Part shown: piece by piece, positions 5,751 to 13,438 of the stretch
Numbering within the stretch: the first letter of the stretch is position 1
Layout: every line of letters starts with the position of its first letter
Assembly: GCA_902478825.1 (NCBI GenBank)
Contig: CABSMK010000035.1
Location: forward strand, 1-13,551
Direction of reading: 5' to 3'
Length of the DNA stretch: 13,551 nucleotides
DNA from: an uncultured Collinsella sp.
GTDB lineage: Bacteria > Actinomycetota > Coriobacteriia > Coriobacteriales > Coriobacteriaceae
The notes under the pieces: model-generated
Told to the model about the DNA's origin: nothing
Databases searched by the model: none
What the model saw: only the letters and a program-made list of their open reading frames with translations
Position numbers and translations under genes: made by a program

Positions 5751-8111
5751 GTGAAGCTCGATACACTCGAGATTGGAAAGGACGCCGTTGTCGCATCGGT
5801 GGCATCGGACGATCAGGCACTCCGACAGCATATTTTGGACATGGGTCTAACGCCGGGCACCGAAGTCACCATGATGAAGTACGCCCCCATGGGCGACCCG
5901 CTCGAGATCCGCCTGCGTGGCTACGAGTTGACACTGCGCAAGGACGATGCCGCTCGCATCGAGCTTGTGGGTATTCACGACACCGATACGGGTCCGCGCG
6001 CTAACGCCGCAATCGGCACGACGGAGCATCCGGCCCTGGGCGAGGGGACGTATTCGCCCCGTGCGGCAAAGACGGCCGTGCCAGAGGGCGCGCCGCTGCA
6101 CTTTGCCCTCGCCGGCAACCAAAACTGCGGCAAGACCACGTTATTCAACCAGCTGACGGGCTCCAACCAGCACGTCGGTAACTTTCCCGGCGTGACGGTC
6201 GACCGCAAAGATGGCACCATCCGTAACCATCCCGAGGCGAGCGTTACCGACCTGCCCGGCATTTACTCCCTGTCGCCGTACACAGGCGAGGAGGTCGTGA
6301 GCCGTCAGTTCATCCTCGACGAGCGTCCGGACGCCATCATCGACATCATTGACGCCACCAACATCGAGCGCAACCTGTACCTGACACTGCAGCTCATGGA
6401 GCTTGACCGTCCTATGGTCATCGCGCTCAACATGATGGACGAGGTGACCGCCAACGGCGGCGCCGTGGACGTCAACTTGCTCGAGAGCCTGTTGGGCGTG
6501 CCCGTTGTCCCCATTAGCGCTGCCCGCAACGAGGGCATCGGCGAGCTGGTGGACCACGCCCTGCACGTGGCGCGGTTCCGCGAGCGCCCTGGTCGCCTGG
6601 ACTTTTGCGCGCCCGACGGTCCGGACGGCGGTGCGCTGCATCGCTGCATCCACGGTATTGCTAACCTGATCGAGGACCATGCCGTGACGGCGCACATCCC
6701 GGTGCGCTTTGCGGCGACCAAGCTGGTCGAGGGCGATGAGCTGGTAACCGAGGCACTTCACCTGGATCGCAATGAGCTCGACGCTATCGAGCACATCATC
6801 ACCCAGATGGAGGGCGAGGCCGGCACCGACCGCCTATCTGCGCTGGCCGATATGCGTTTTAGCTTTATCGGCGACGTGTGCGGGCGTTGCGTCGTCAAGC
6901 CGCACGAGAGCCGCGAGCACGTGCGCTCCGTCAAGATTGACCGCATCCTGACAGGTCGTTACACAGCCATTCCGGCGTTTCTGGTGATCATGGGCCTCGT
7001 CTTTTGGCTGACGTTTGGCGTGATCGGCGCGGCGTTGCAGGGACTCATGGAGGACGGTATCGCTGCCATCATCGCCTCGGCCGATGCGGGCCTCAAGGCG
7101 TTCGGTACCAACGACGTGGTGCGCTCGCTGGCTGTCGACGGCGTGCTTACGGGCGTGGGCAGTGTGCTGACCTTCCTGCCGATTATCGTCGTGCTCTTTT
7201 TGTTCCTCTCCATTCTGGAAGACTCCGGATACATGGCGCGCGTGGCCTTTGTCATGGATAAGGTGTTGCGTCGCTTTGGCCTGTCGGGCCGCAGTTTTGT
7301 GCCCATGCTCGTCGGTTTTGGCTGCACCGTGCCGGCTATCATGTCGACCCGTACGCTCCCATCCGAGCACGACCGCAAGATGACGGTCATGCTCACGCCG
7401 TTTATGAGCTGCTCAGCCAAGCTGCCGGTTTACGGCTTGCTGTGCGGGGCGTTTTTCCCGCAGGCGACGGTCCCCGCCATGGTCTCGCTCTATCTGATCG
7501 GTATCGTGGTCGGCTGCATCGCGGCTTTGGTGCTCAACCGCACTGCATTTAAGGGCGACCCGGTGCCGTTTATCATGGAGCTTCCCAATTACCGCCTGCC
7601 GAGCGTCAAGACGACGGTGATGCTGGCATGGGATAAGGCCAAGGACTTCATCACCAAGGCCTTTACCATTATCTTTGCCGCGACCGTGGTCATCTGGTTC
7701 CTTCAGACGTTCGACATCCGCTTTAACGTGGTCGCCGATCAGTCGCAAAGCCTGCTTGCGGGCCTCGGCAGCATCATCGCGCCGGCGCTGGCGCCGCTTG
7801 GCTTTGGCGATTGGCGCGCATCCACGGCGCTCGTCACCGGACTTATCGCCAAGGAGAGTGTCATCTCGACCCTCACCGTGCTTTTGGGCGCGACCTCGCC
7901 CGCGGCACTGTCGACCATGTTTTCGCCGTTTACCGCTTACGTGTTCCTGGTCTTTACGTTGCTGTACCCGCCCTGCGTGGCGGCCATCGGCGCCGTCAGG
8001 AGCGAGTTGGGCGCACGCTATGCCGTGGCTGTATTCGCGTTTCAGGTGACGGTCGCCTGGATCGTGGCGTTTGTCGTGCATTCGGCGGGCATATTGCTGG
8101 GGTTGGCTTAG
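5751..8111 (+). CDS. feoB: Ferrous iron transporter, FeoA-FeoB fusion
   Basis: A cytoplasmic-membrane Fe(II) uptake protein of 786 aa, longer than a stand-alone FeoB core because it begins with a FeoA (SH3-like) domain at residues 1-77. A linker of about 40 residues follows. The G domain has G1 GNQNCGKTT (122-130), G2 in VGNFPGVTVDRK (142-153), G3 DLPG (167-170), G4 NMMD (227-230) and G5 SAARNEG (256-262). The membrane domain from about 400 onward contains Gate 1 GFGCTVPAI (522-530, Cys525), Gate 2 MSCSAKLPV (552-560) and the FeoB-typical LIAKESVIS and YPPCVAAIGAVRSE. GTG at 5751 is chosen because GGAGG (5737-5741) precedes it by 9 nt and translation then begins at the FeoA domain; upstream ATG 5700 lacks a ribosome-binding site and lies in the operator. 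G1 has Gln where Pro is usual. No feoC follows. Iron-dependent repression is likely from the upstream sites. Confidence 0.97.
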   Translation: MKLDTLEIGKDAVVASVASDDQALRQHILDMGLTPGTEVTMMKYAPMGDPLEIRLRGYELTLRKDDAARIELVGIHDTDTGPRANAAIGTTEHPALGEGTYSPRAAKTAVPEGAPLHFALAGNQNCGKTTLFNQLTGSNQHVGNFPGVTVDRKDGTIRNHPEASVTDLPGIYSLSPYTGEEVVSRQFILDERPDAIIDIIDATNIERNLYLTLQLMELDRPMVIALNMMDEVTANGGAVDVNLLESLLGVPVVPISAARNEGIGELVDHALHVARFRERPGRLDFCAPDGPDGGALHRCIHGIANLIEDHAVTAHIPVRFAATKLVEGDELVTEALHLDRNELDAIEHIITQMEGEAGTDRLSALADMRFSFIGDVCGRCVVKPHESREHVRSVKIDRILTGRYTAIPAFLVIMGLVFWLTFGVIGAALQGLMEDGIAAIIASADAGLKAFGTNDVVRSLAVDGVLTGVGSVLTFLPIIVVLFLFLSILEDSGYMARVAFVMDKVLRRFGLSGRSFVPMLVGFGCTVPAIMSTRTLPSEHDRKMTVMLTPFMSCSAKLPVYGLLCGAFFPQATVPAMVSLYLIGIVVGCIAALVLNRTAFKGDPVPFIMELPNYRLPSVKTTVMLAWDKAKDFITKAFTIIFAATVVIWFLQTFDIRFNVVADQSQSLLAGLGSIIAPALAPLGFGDWRASTALVTGLIAKESVISTLTVLLGATSPAALSTMFSPFTAYVFLVFTLLYPPCVAAIGAVRSELGARYAVAVFAFQVTVAWIVAFVVHSAGILLGLA

Positions 8112-8151
8112 TTATTTATTGACGGCGCAACCTCTGTGTATCGAATTGTTT

Positions 8152-8186
8152 CGGTCCCGTGTCCGTTACTGACGGATGCGGGACCG
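8152..8186 (+). terminator. 15-bp hairpin after feoAB, abutting the sotB-like promoter
   Basis: Arms 8152-8166 and 8172-8186 pair along 15 bp with two wobble pairs around a 5-nt loop. Only TTGCTATAT follows, so the T-tract is poor. It probably terminates feoAB transcripts but also covers the -35 region of the next gene. Confidence 0.55.
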
Positions 8187-8190
8187 TTGC

Positions 8191-8198
8191 TATATAAT
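8191..8198 (+). promoter_or_regulatory. -10 region of the sotB-like gene
   Basis: TATATAAT (8191-8198) contains a perfect TATAAT and is preceded by TGC, an extended -10 arrangement for TATATA. No good -35 is present, because the expected position falls in the hairpin at 8152-8186. Confidence 0.55.
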
Positions 8199-8231
8199 CG
8201 CCTCCGCTCAAAATGATTGGAGACGTTATAT

Positions 8232-9428
8232 ATGAGTCAGGCAAGGCAAGACGGCATCACGCTCAGGCAGTGGCTCCCGCTCGTCGGGCTCACCTGCTGT
8301 GCGTTCGTGTTCAACACGTCGGAGTTTATGCCCATCGGCCTTTTGACTGATATCGCCGCGTCGTTCTCGCTCACCGAGGCCCAGGCGGGCATCATGATCT
8401 CGGTCTATGCCTGGGGCGTCATGCTGCTGTCGTTGCCGCTCATGGTGTTCGCTTCGCGTTTCGAGTTCAAGCGGATGCTGCTGGGCGTGCTCGCCGTGTT
8501 CTCGCTGGGCCAGTTCCTGTCCGCCTTGGCACCGACCTATCCCATCTTAGTCTGCGCGCGCCTGGTGGTTGCCTGCGCGCACGCCGTGTTCTGGTCGGTC
8601 GCCTCGATCATGGCGTCGCGCCTGGTTGACACACGCCACGGGGCGCTCGCTATCAGCATGATCGCCACGGGCTCTTCCATCGCACAGATCTTTGGCCTGC
8701 CGCTCGGTCGCGCCATTGGCTTGGCCGTGGGCTGGCGCATGACGTTTGCCGTGGTCGGAGCGCTGTCTGCTGTCGCGGTCGTCTACCAGGCCACGGTGTT
8801 CCCTGCCATGCCAGCGGGCGAGCGTTTTACGCTCAAGCAGCTGCCCGAGCTGCTCAAGAACCCGTTCCTCATCGCGCTCTACGCAGTCACGGTCTTCATG
8901 GCGACCGGCTATTACGCAAGCTACAGCTATATCGAGCCCTTCCTGGCGCAGGTCGCGCACGTCGATGCGGGCGCCATTACCATGACGTTGACGGCGTTTG
9001 GCTGCTCTGGTTTGCTCGGAAGCTGGCTGTTTGGCCGCCTGTTCGATGGGCATCGCTTCCCGTTCTTGGCTATCACGCTCTCCGGCGTGCCGGTGGCTCT
9101 GCTGCTCATGGGTCCGGCCGCATCGTCACTCGCTGCGGTTCTCGCTGTGTGCGCACTGTGGGGTTGCTGCGCCACGGCCTTTAACGTGGCGTTTCAGGCC
9201 GAGCTCATCAAGCACACGCCGGCAGATTCGTCGGCCGTCGCCATGTCGATCTTCTCGGGCCTGTTCAACCTCGGTATCGGCACGGGTACCGCGATCGGCG
9301 GAGCCGTGGTTTCGGGTCCCGGTATCGCCTGGATCGGCTTTGTGGGCGGGGCGATTGCCGTCGTGGGCGTTATCCTCGCCATCACGGTGATGTTCCCAGC
9401 CATCCGCCGCGCCAAGCCCGTCGCCTAG
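8232..9428 (+). CDS. sotB: SotB-like sugar efflux transporter (MFS, DHA1 family)
   Basis: An inner-membrane major facilitator of 398 aa with about 12 hydrophobic segments. Compared from memory with E. coli SotB/YdeA (396 aa), it shares characteristic stretches: AFVFNTSEFMPIGLLTDIA near the N-terminus, AHAVFWSVASIMASRL, ATGSSIAQIFGLPLGR followed by GWRMTFAVVGAL, YYASYSYIEPFL in the second half, and AMSIFSGLFNLGIG near the end. SotB exports sugars such as arabinose and IPTG by proton antiport. Related DHA1 proteins export drugs, so the substrate here is an inference. ATG at 8232 is chosen over TTG at 8217 because GGAG lies 9 nt upstream of the ATG. It is a single gene between two hairpins and has its own strong -10. 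No regulator is adjacent. Confidence 0.88.
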   Translation: MSQARQDGITLRQWLPLVGLTCCAFVFNTSEFMPIGLLTDIAASFSLTEAQAGIMISVYAWGVMLLSLPLMVFASRFEFKRMLLGVLAVFSLGQFLSALAPTYPILVCARLVVACAHAVFWSVASIMASRLVDTRHGALAISMIATGSSIAQIFGLPLGRAIGLAVGWRMTFAVVGALSAVAVVYQATVFPAMPAGERFTLKQLPELLKNPFLIALYAVTVFMATGYYASYSYIEPFLAQVAHVDAGAITMTLTAFGCSGLLGSWLFGRLFDGHRFPFLAITLSGVPVALLLMGPAASSLAAVLAVCALWGCCATAFNVAFQAELIKHTPADSSAVAMSIFSGLFNLGIGTGTAIGGAVVSGPGIAWIGFVGGAIAVVGVILAITVMFPAIRRAKPVA

Positions 9429-9433
9429 CCACG

Positions 9434-9527
9434 TCCCCTCATCAGTTGCGGTGGAATAGTTCCTGTTTAAGGCCTTTGAAGGCCCAAGCAGGAACTATTC
9501 CACCGCAACTTATTTTGGGGGAGGGGA
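9434..9527. repeat. Long nested palindrome between the sotB-like and GH13 genes (REP/MITE-like, possible terminator)
   Basis: Two 25-bp arms (9444-9468 and 9486-9510) are complementary except for one wobble position. The 17-nt loop itself contains the hairpin GGCCTT-TG-AAGGCC (9471-9484). An outer TCCCCTC (9434-9440) and GAGGGGA (9521-9527) add a third layer. On the plus strand the right arm is followed by TATTTT, so it can act as terminator for the upstream gene. Its length and symmetry exceed a normal terminator and suggest a mobile or repeated intergenic element. Confidence 0.75.
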
Positions 9528-9540
9528 TACAAGCTGGGCA

Positions 9541-9546
9541 TACAAT
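9541..9546 (+). promoter_or_regulatory. Possible -10 of the GH13/DNA glycosylase unit
   Basis: TACAAT lies 35 nt before the GH13 start codon. No convincing -35 is found at the right distance, so the assignment is weak. Confidence 0.3.
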
Positions 9547-9581
9547 GGATGTCGTTGTGTTGAGCTTACCGGGAGGTTGCT

Positions 9582-10958
9582 ATGTGGGCATACGAGACGA
9601 CGTTCTATCAGATCTATCCGCTGGGCTTTTGCGGAGCTCCGCGCGAAAACGCCGCCCCCGTTGCCGAGGATGAGCTCGCCCAGGCCGCCGATGCCGAACC
9701 CAACCCCGATGCTCCTATCATGAAGATTGCCCAATGGGCCGACTGCCTGCAAAAACTCGGCGTTGGCGCTGTGCTCATCAACCCGCCGCTCGAGTCCGAT
9801 AGTCACGGCTACGACACGCGCAGCCTGCGCCATATAGACCGTCGCCTGGGCGGGGATGCCGACTTTGCCGCCGTATGCGACACGCTGCACGCCCATGGCA
9901 TCCGCGTGGTGCTCGATGCCGTCTTCAACCACGTCGGTCGCGGCTTTTGGGCCTTCCGCGATGTGCAGGAGCGCAAGTGGGATTCGCCGTACAAGGATTG
10001 GTTTCACATCAGTTTTGACGGCGACTCCTGCTATGGCGACGGCTTTTGGTACGAGGGCTGGGAGGGTCATTTTGAGCTTGTGAAGCTCAACCTGCAAAAT
10101 CCCGCTGTGGTCGATTACCTGCTCGAGTCTGTGCGCCGTTGGGCCGACGTCTTTGGCGTCGACGGCCTGCGCCTGGACGTCGCCTACATGCTCGACCGCG
10201 ACTTTATGCGCCGCCTACACTCCTTTACCCGTGAGCTCAAGCCCGGCTTTGTGCTCATCGGCGAGACGCTCCACGGCGACTACAATCAGATCGTCAACGA
10301 CGAGATGCTCGACTCGTGCACTAATTACGAGTGCTACAAGGGCCTGTATTCCAGCTTTAACTCGGTCAACATGTTCGAGATCGCCCATTCGCTGCACCGT
10401 CAGTTTGGCGGCGACCCTTGGTGCATCTACCGCGGCAAACATCTGCTTTCGTTTGTCGACAACCACGATGTGCCGCGCCTGGCAAGTATCCTCACCGACA
10501 AATCCTGCCTGCGTCCCGCCTATGGCATGCTCTTTGGCATGCCGGGCATCCCGTGCGTCTACTATGGCAGCGAGTGGGGAATTGCTGGCGAAAAGGGCGG
10601 CCCCGATGGCGACTGGGCGCTGCGACCTGCGCTCAATGAGCCTGCGCCCAACGAGCTGACGGCGTTCATCACGCAGCTTGCGCACCTTCGCTCGGCCGAC
10701 GACGCGGCTGCCCGTGCTCTCAACTACGGTGCCTATCGCAACGTGGTGATCCAGAACAAGCAGCTGCTGTTCGAGCGCGCCTGCGACGACGCGGCGGTGC
10801 TCGTGGCGGTGAATGCCGTGGGTGAGCCTTACACCTTTGGCGCCGGCGAACTCAACGGCTCCTTCGTCGACCTGCTTGCCGACGATGCGCCCACGGTCGA
10901 GCTGACGGGTACCCTTGAGCTTGCACCCTACGAGGTGCGCTATCTGTTGAGAGCCTAG
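9582..10958 (+). CDS. GH13 alpha-amylase-family glycosidase, cyclomaltodextrinase/maltodextrin-glucosidase-like
   Basis: A predicted cytosolic glycoside hydrolase of 458 aa that cleaves alpha-glucosidic bonds in maltodextrins or related oligosaccharides. The (beta/alpha)8 barrel starts directly with FYQIYPLGF. The conserved regions are region I DAVFNHVG (112-119), region II GLRLDVAYM (nucleophile Asp199), region III LIGETLHGD (acid/base Glu228) and region IV FVDNHDVPR (Asp296). All three catalytic residues are present. There is no signal peptide and no N-terminal carbohydrate-binding domain, so it is shorter than typical neopullulanases. The C-terminus forms a small beta domain ending ELAPYEVRYLLRA. 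The ATG at 9582 has GGGAGG 5 nt upstream. It is followed after 3 nt by a DNA glycosylase-like gene, probably in one transcript. The exact activity (hydrolase or transglycosylase) cannot be told from the sequence. Confidence 0.9.
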   Translation: MWAYETTFYQIYPLGFCGAPRENAAPVAEDELAQAADAEPNPDAPIMKIAQWADCLQKLGVGAVLINPPLESDSHGYDTRSLRHIDRRLGGDADFAAVCDTLHAHGIRVVLDAVFNHVGRGFWAFRDVQERKWDSPYKDWFHISFDGDSCYGDGFWYEGWEGHFELVKLNLQNPAVVDYLLESVRRWADVFGVDGLRLDVAYMLDRDFMRRLHSFTRELKPGFVLIGETLHGDYNQIVNDEMLDSCTNYECYKGLYSSFNSVNMFEIAHSLHRQFGGDPWCIYRGKHLLSFVDNHDVPRLASILTDKSCLRPAYGMLFGMPGIPCVYYGSEWGIAGEKGGPDGDWALRPALNEPAPNELTAFITQLAHLRSADDAAARALNYGAYRNVVIQNKQLLFERACDDAAVLVAVNAVGEPYTFGAGELNGSFVDLLADDAPTVELTGTLELAPYEVRYLLRA

Positions 10959-10961
10959 CCC

Positions 10962-11525
10962 ATGGCCGTGTCTGACGAGGGCTATCAACATATTGAGCAT
11001 GGGTTTGAGCCCGTGTTTGACGAGCACTCGCGCGTTTTGGTGCTCGGGTCGTTTCCCTCGGTGCTTTCGCGCGCCAATGCCTTTTATTACGGCAACCCTC
11101 AGAATCGCTTTTGGCGTGTGATGGCCACGTGCCTCGGTATGCCTGTGCCGCCCAACGAGGGCGATCCTTTGGCAAGCGGTGAGCCCGCGACGCTCGATGC
11201 CTCCATTGCCGCCAAGCGGGCCATGCTGCTGAACGGCGGCGTGGCCCTGTGGGATATGGTCGAGAGCTGCGACATTAAGGGCTCGAGCGACGCGAGCATC
11301 CGCAACGTTGTGCCGGCACATATCGAGCGCATTACCGATGCCGCGCCGATTGAGGTCGTTGCCTGTAACGGCGGCACGGCAGGGCGACTCTACAAACGCT
11401 ACTTGCAAGATCGGACGGGGCTGCCTGCCATCGTCCTGCCCTCGACAAGTCCCGCCAATGCCGCCTGGCGCCTGGAGCGTCTTGTCGAGCGTTGGCACGA
11501 AGCCGTTGACTGGGCTGTTATTTAA
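10962..11525 (+). CDS. DNA-deoxyinosine (hypoxanthine) glycosylase-like protein, UDG superfamily
   Basis: A predicted base-excision repair enzyme of 187 aa. Family 6 of the uracil-DNA glycosylase superfamily (HDG) removes hypoxanthine formed by adenine deamination. The visible signatures are VLVLGSFPSVLSR (motif 1 region, GSFPS at 29-33), FYYGNPQNRFWRVM (about 41-54, with the Asn/Gln-rich segment typical of HDG) and PSTSPANA (160-167, motif 2). The start at 10962 is only 3 nt after the preceding GH13 stop, with a weak GAGAG upstream, so translational coupling is likely. The 3' end is 1 nt from the end of a convergent gene, leaving no room for a separate terminator. Pairing with a glycosidase gene has no obvious functional logic. 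The family call is from recalled motifs. Confidence 0.82.
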   Translation: MAVSDEGYQHIEHGFEPVFDEHSRVLVLGSFPSVLSRANAFYYGNPQNRFWRVMATCLGMPVPPNEGDPLASGEPATLDASIAAKRAMLLNGGVALWDMVESCDIKGSSDASIRNVVPAHIERITDAAPIEVVACNGGTAGRLYKRYLQDRTGLPAIVLPSTSPANAAWRLERLVERWHEAVDWAVI

Positions 11526-11526
11526 T

Positions 11527-12189
11527 TTAGATTTTTGTTTGAGCGTGGGCGCCCAGACGTTTCAGAACGCCTCGCCAGATCGGCGCGGGCACGGCTGGCT
11601 CGGCGCAAACCATGCCGTCGGCGTCGACGTTGGCGGCATTGCCGCCGCCAAGTCGCTGTGCATGCTTGACGGAGCAGCCCATGCGCACAGCGCCCACGAG
11701 CTTGTCCATCGCTTCCGAAAACGGTCGGCGCAAGAGGCCCATGCGCGGGGAGCGACGAAGCGCTGCGATGCCGCTGCCGGCGCAGATGGCAACGCCGCCA
11801 CACCACAATTGGTCATGGCGCTCACATGCCTTGTGCAGGCGAACGGCGGTCCCACGCGCCTGCTCAGTGCCCTCTTGTGCGGCTCGAATCGCGGCATAGA
11901 CGCGCGTTCCCGTACCGCCAAAGCGCTCAAGCGCCTGCTCGATGGCTGTCAACGTCTCATCGTCAGCCACATCTTCAATGGCCAGCACGATGCCATCGGC
12001 AACGCTGCCGGCGTCATTTGCCTTCAAGTCGACCGGGCGGGGGAGTGCGGTGCCGGAAAGCTGTGCATAGGCGGCGATGGCATCCTGCAGGTCCCAGAGC
12101 AAAAACTCAAGATCGGCACTATTGGGAATGCTGATATACGCAATGGTTTGCAGCGTTTTTGGTATATCGCTGCGCGCGGTCGGCTCCAT
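11527..12189 (-). CDS. Conserved protein of unknown function
   Basis: A 220-aa protein I do not recognise with certainty. The start is well supported by AAAGGAGG 4 nt before ATG 12189. It has an N-terminal block YISIPNSADLEFLLWDLQDAI, a middle part with ADGIVLAIEDVADDETLTAIEQALERF, and a C-terminal Gly-rich segment, LWCGGVAICAGSGIA, followed by MGLLRRPFSEAMDKLVGAVR. The last segment loosely resembles the 'W-GG-igGG' region of some flavodoxin-like NAD(P)H-dependent reductases. Cysteines are few and there is no signal peptide or membrane segment. It converges on the DNA glycosylase gene with a 1-nt gap and is divergent from the aminotransferase. Codon use matches its neighbours, so it is probably a real core or lineage-specific gene. 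Confidence 0.7.
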   Translation of the reverse strand: MEPTARSDIPKTLQTIAYISIPNSADLEFLLWDLQDAIAAYAQLSGTALPRPVDLKANDAGSVADGIVLAIEDVADDETLTAIEQALERFGGTGTRVYAAIRAAQEGTEQARGTAVRLHKACERHDQLWCGGVAICAGSGIAALRRSPRMGLLRRPFSEAMDKLVGAVRMGCSVKHAQRLGGGNAANVDADGMVCAEPAVPAPIWRGVLKRLGAHAQTKI

Positions 12190-12282
12190 GCTGCCTCCTT
12201 TCCGGTTGGTTTCCGTTTAGGTTACACCGTCCGGCGGCGCCCCGCCGCGCTATCCTAGTGCAACCCTTACGAAAGGAACGCC
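12190..12282. promoter_or_regulatory. Divergent intergenic control region
   Basis: These 93 bp separate the starts of the unknown gene (minus) and the aminotransferase (plus). A possible plus-strand -10, TATCCT (12251-12256), and a small GC-rich hairpin (about 12234-12248) are visible. No good -35 elements were found on either strand. Confidence 0.35.
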
Positions 12283-13419
12283 ATGCGACTGCCCATGAAT
12301 ACCTCGCTTGCCACGCTCAAGCCCTCCGGTATCCGCCGAATCAACGCGCTCGCCGCCCAGCACCCGGGGTGCATCGCGCTTGCGCTTGGCGAGCCCGATT
12401 TTCCCACGCCCGATGTGATTAGCGCCGAGGTGACCGCCGCACTGGACCGCGGTGACACGCACTATCCGCCCAACAACGGGCGCCCCGCCCTGCGTGAGGC
12501 GTTATCTGCCTACATGGGGGACGCGGGCCTTACGTTTTCCGCCGATGAGGTCATCCTGACCGACGGTGCGACCGAGGCACTGTCGGCAACATTCATGGCT
12601 ATGCTCAACCCCGGCGACGAGGTCATCATCCCCACGCCTGCCTTTGGCCTGTACGAGAGCATCGTCGTGGCCAACCACGCCAAGGCGGTCTTTTTGGATA
12701 CGGAGCCTGCGCAATTCCAGATTGACGAGGACGCACTTCGTGCTTGCGTGACGCCGGCGACCAAGGCCATCGTCATCTGCACGCCCAACAATCCTACGGG
12801 TTGCATCCTCAACGCGGCTTCGCTCGACGCCGTGGCGCGCGTGGCAGAGCAGGCGGGCATCTACGTGGTCTGCGACGACGTATACAACCGCCTGGTCTAC
12901 GTGGACGGCTACGAGCGCTTTGCCCAGCGTCACCCGGAGCTGCGTGAACAGACGGTCATCATCGAGAGCTTCTCCAAGCCCTGGTCCATGACCGGCTGGC
13001 GCCTGGGCTGGCTCGCGGCAGCGGCACCCGTCATCGCCGAGATCGCCAAGGCTCACCAATACTTAGTATCGAGCGCCGTCTCCTTCGAGATGGACGCCGC
13101 AGCCCGAGCCCTGACCGTCGACCCAACCCCCATGCTCGAAGTCTACCGAGCCCGTCGCGAACGCGTACTCGCGGCCTTAGACGCCATGGGCCTCGACGTA
13201 GTAGAGCCCGCAGGAGCCTTCTACACTTTCCCGAGCATCAAAAAGTTCGGCCTAACCAGCGAAGACTTCTGCATCAAAGCCATCAAAGAGGCAAACGTAG
13301 CCCTAGTCCCGGGCGACTGTTTCGGAACCGAAGGCCACATCCGCCTAAGCTACTGCGTCTCCGACAAAGACCTAGACGAAGGCCTCCACCGCCTGTCCAC
13401 CTTCATTTCGACCTTATAG
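12283..13419 (+). CDS. Class I/II pyridoxal-phosphate aminotransferase
   Basis: A cytosolic fold-type I aminotransferase of 378 aa that moves an amino group between an amino acid and a 2-oxo acid. Visible signatures are LALGEPDFPTPD (34-45), HYPPNNGRPALREA (60-73), DGATEAL for cofactor phosphate contact (94-100), PNNPTG (168-173), CDDVYNRL (Asp198/Tyr201 around PLP), ESFSKPWSMTGWRLGW with the Schiff-base Lys232, and the C-terminal substrate Arg in HIRLSYC. It most resembles the AspC/PatA/AraT-like subgroup that acts on aspartate, aromatic amino acids or N-acetyl-diaminopimelate; which substrate applies is not determinable. ATG 12283 has AAAGGA 5 nt upstream. From about 13052 onward, codon choice shifts towards A-ending codons (CTA, GTA, GAA, AAA) without breaking the frame. 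The protein is complete. Confidence 0.93.
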   Translation: MRLPMNTSLATLKPSGIRRINALAAQHPGCIALALGEPDFPTPDVISAEVTAALDRGDTHYPPNNGRPALREALSAYMGDAGLTFSADEVILTDGATEALSATFMAMLNPGDEVIIPTPAFGLYESIVVANHAKAVFLDTEPAQFQIDEDALRACVTPATKAIVICTPNNPTGCILNAASLDAVARVAEQAGIYVVCDDVYNRLVYVDGYERFAQRHPELREQTVIIESFSKPWSMTGWRLGWLAAAAPVIAEIAKAHQYLVSSAVSFEMDAAARALTVDPTPMLEVYRARRERVLAALDAMGLDVVEPAGAFYTFPSIKKFGLTSEDFCIKAIKEANVALVPGDCFGTEGHIRLSYCVSDKDLDEGLHRLSTFISTL

Positions 13420-13438
13420 TCCTCAGGGACGCAACACA

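Noticed and set aside
10215..11498. 427-codon minus-strand frame across the GH13 and DNA glycosylase genes
   Set aside because: It spans two real genes in antisense and shows no recognisable domain.
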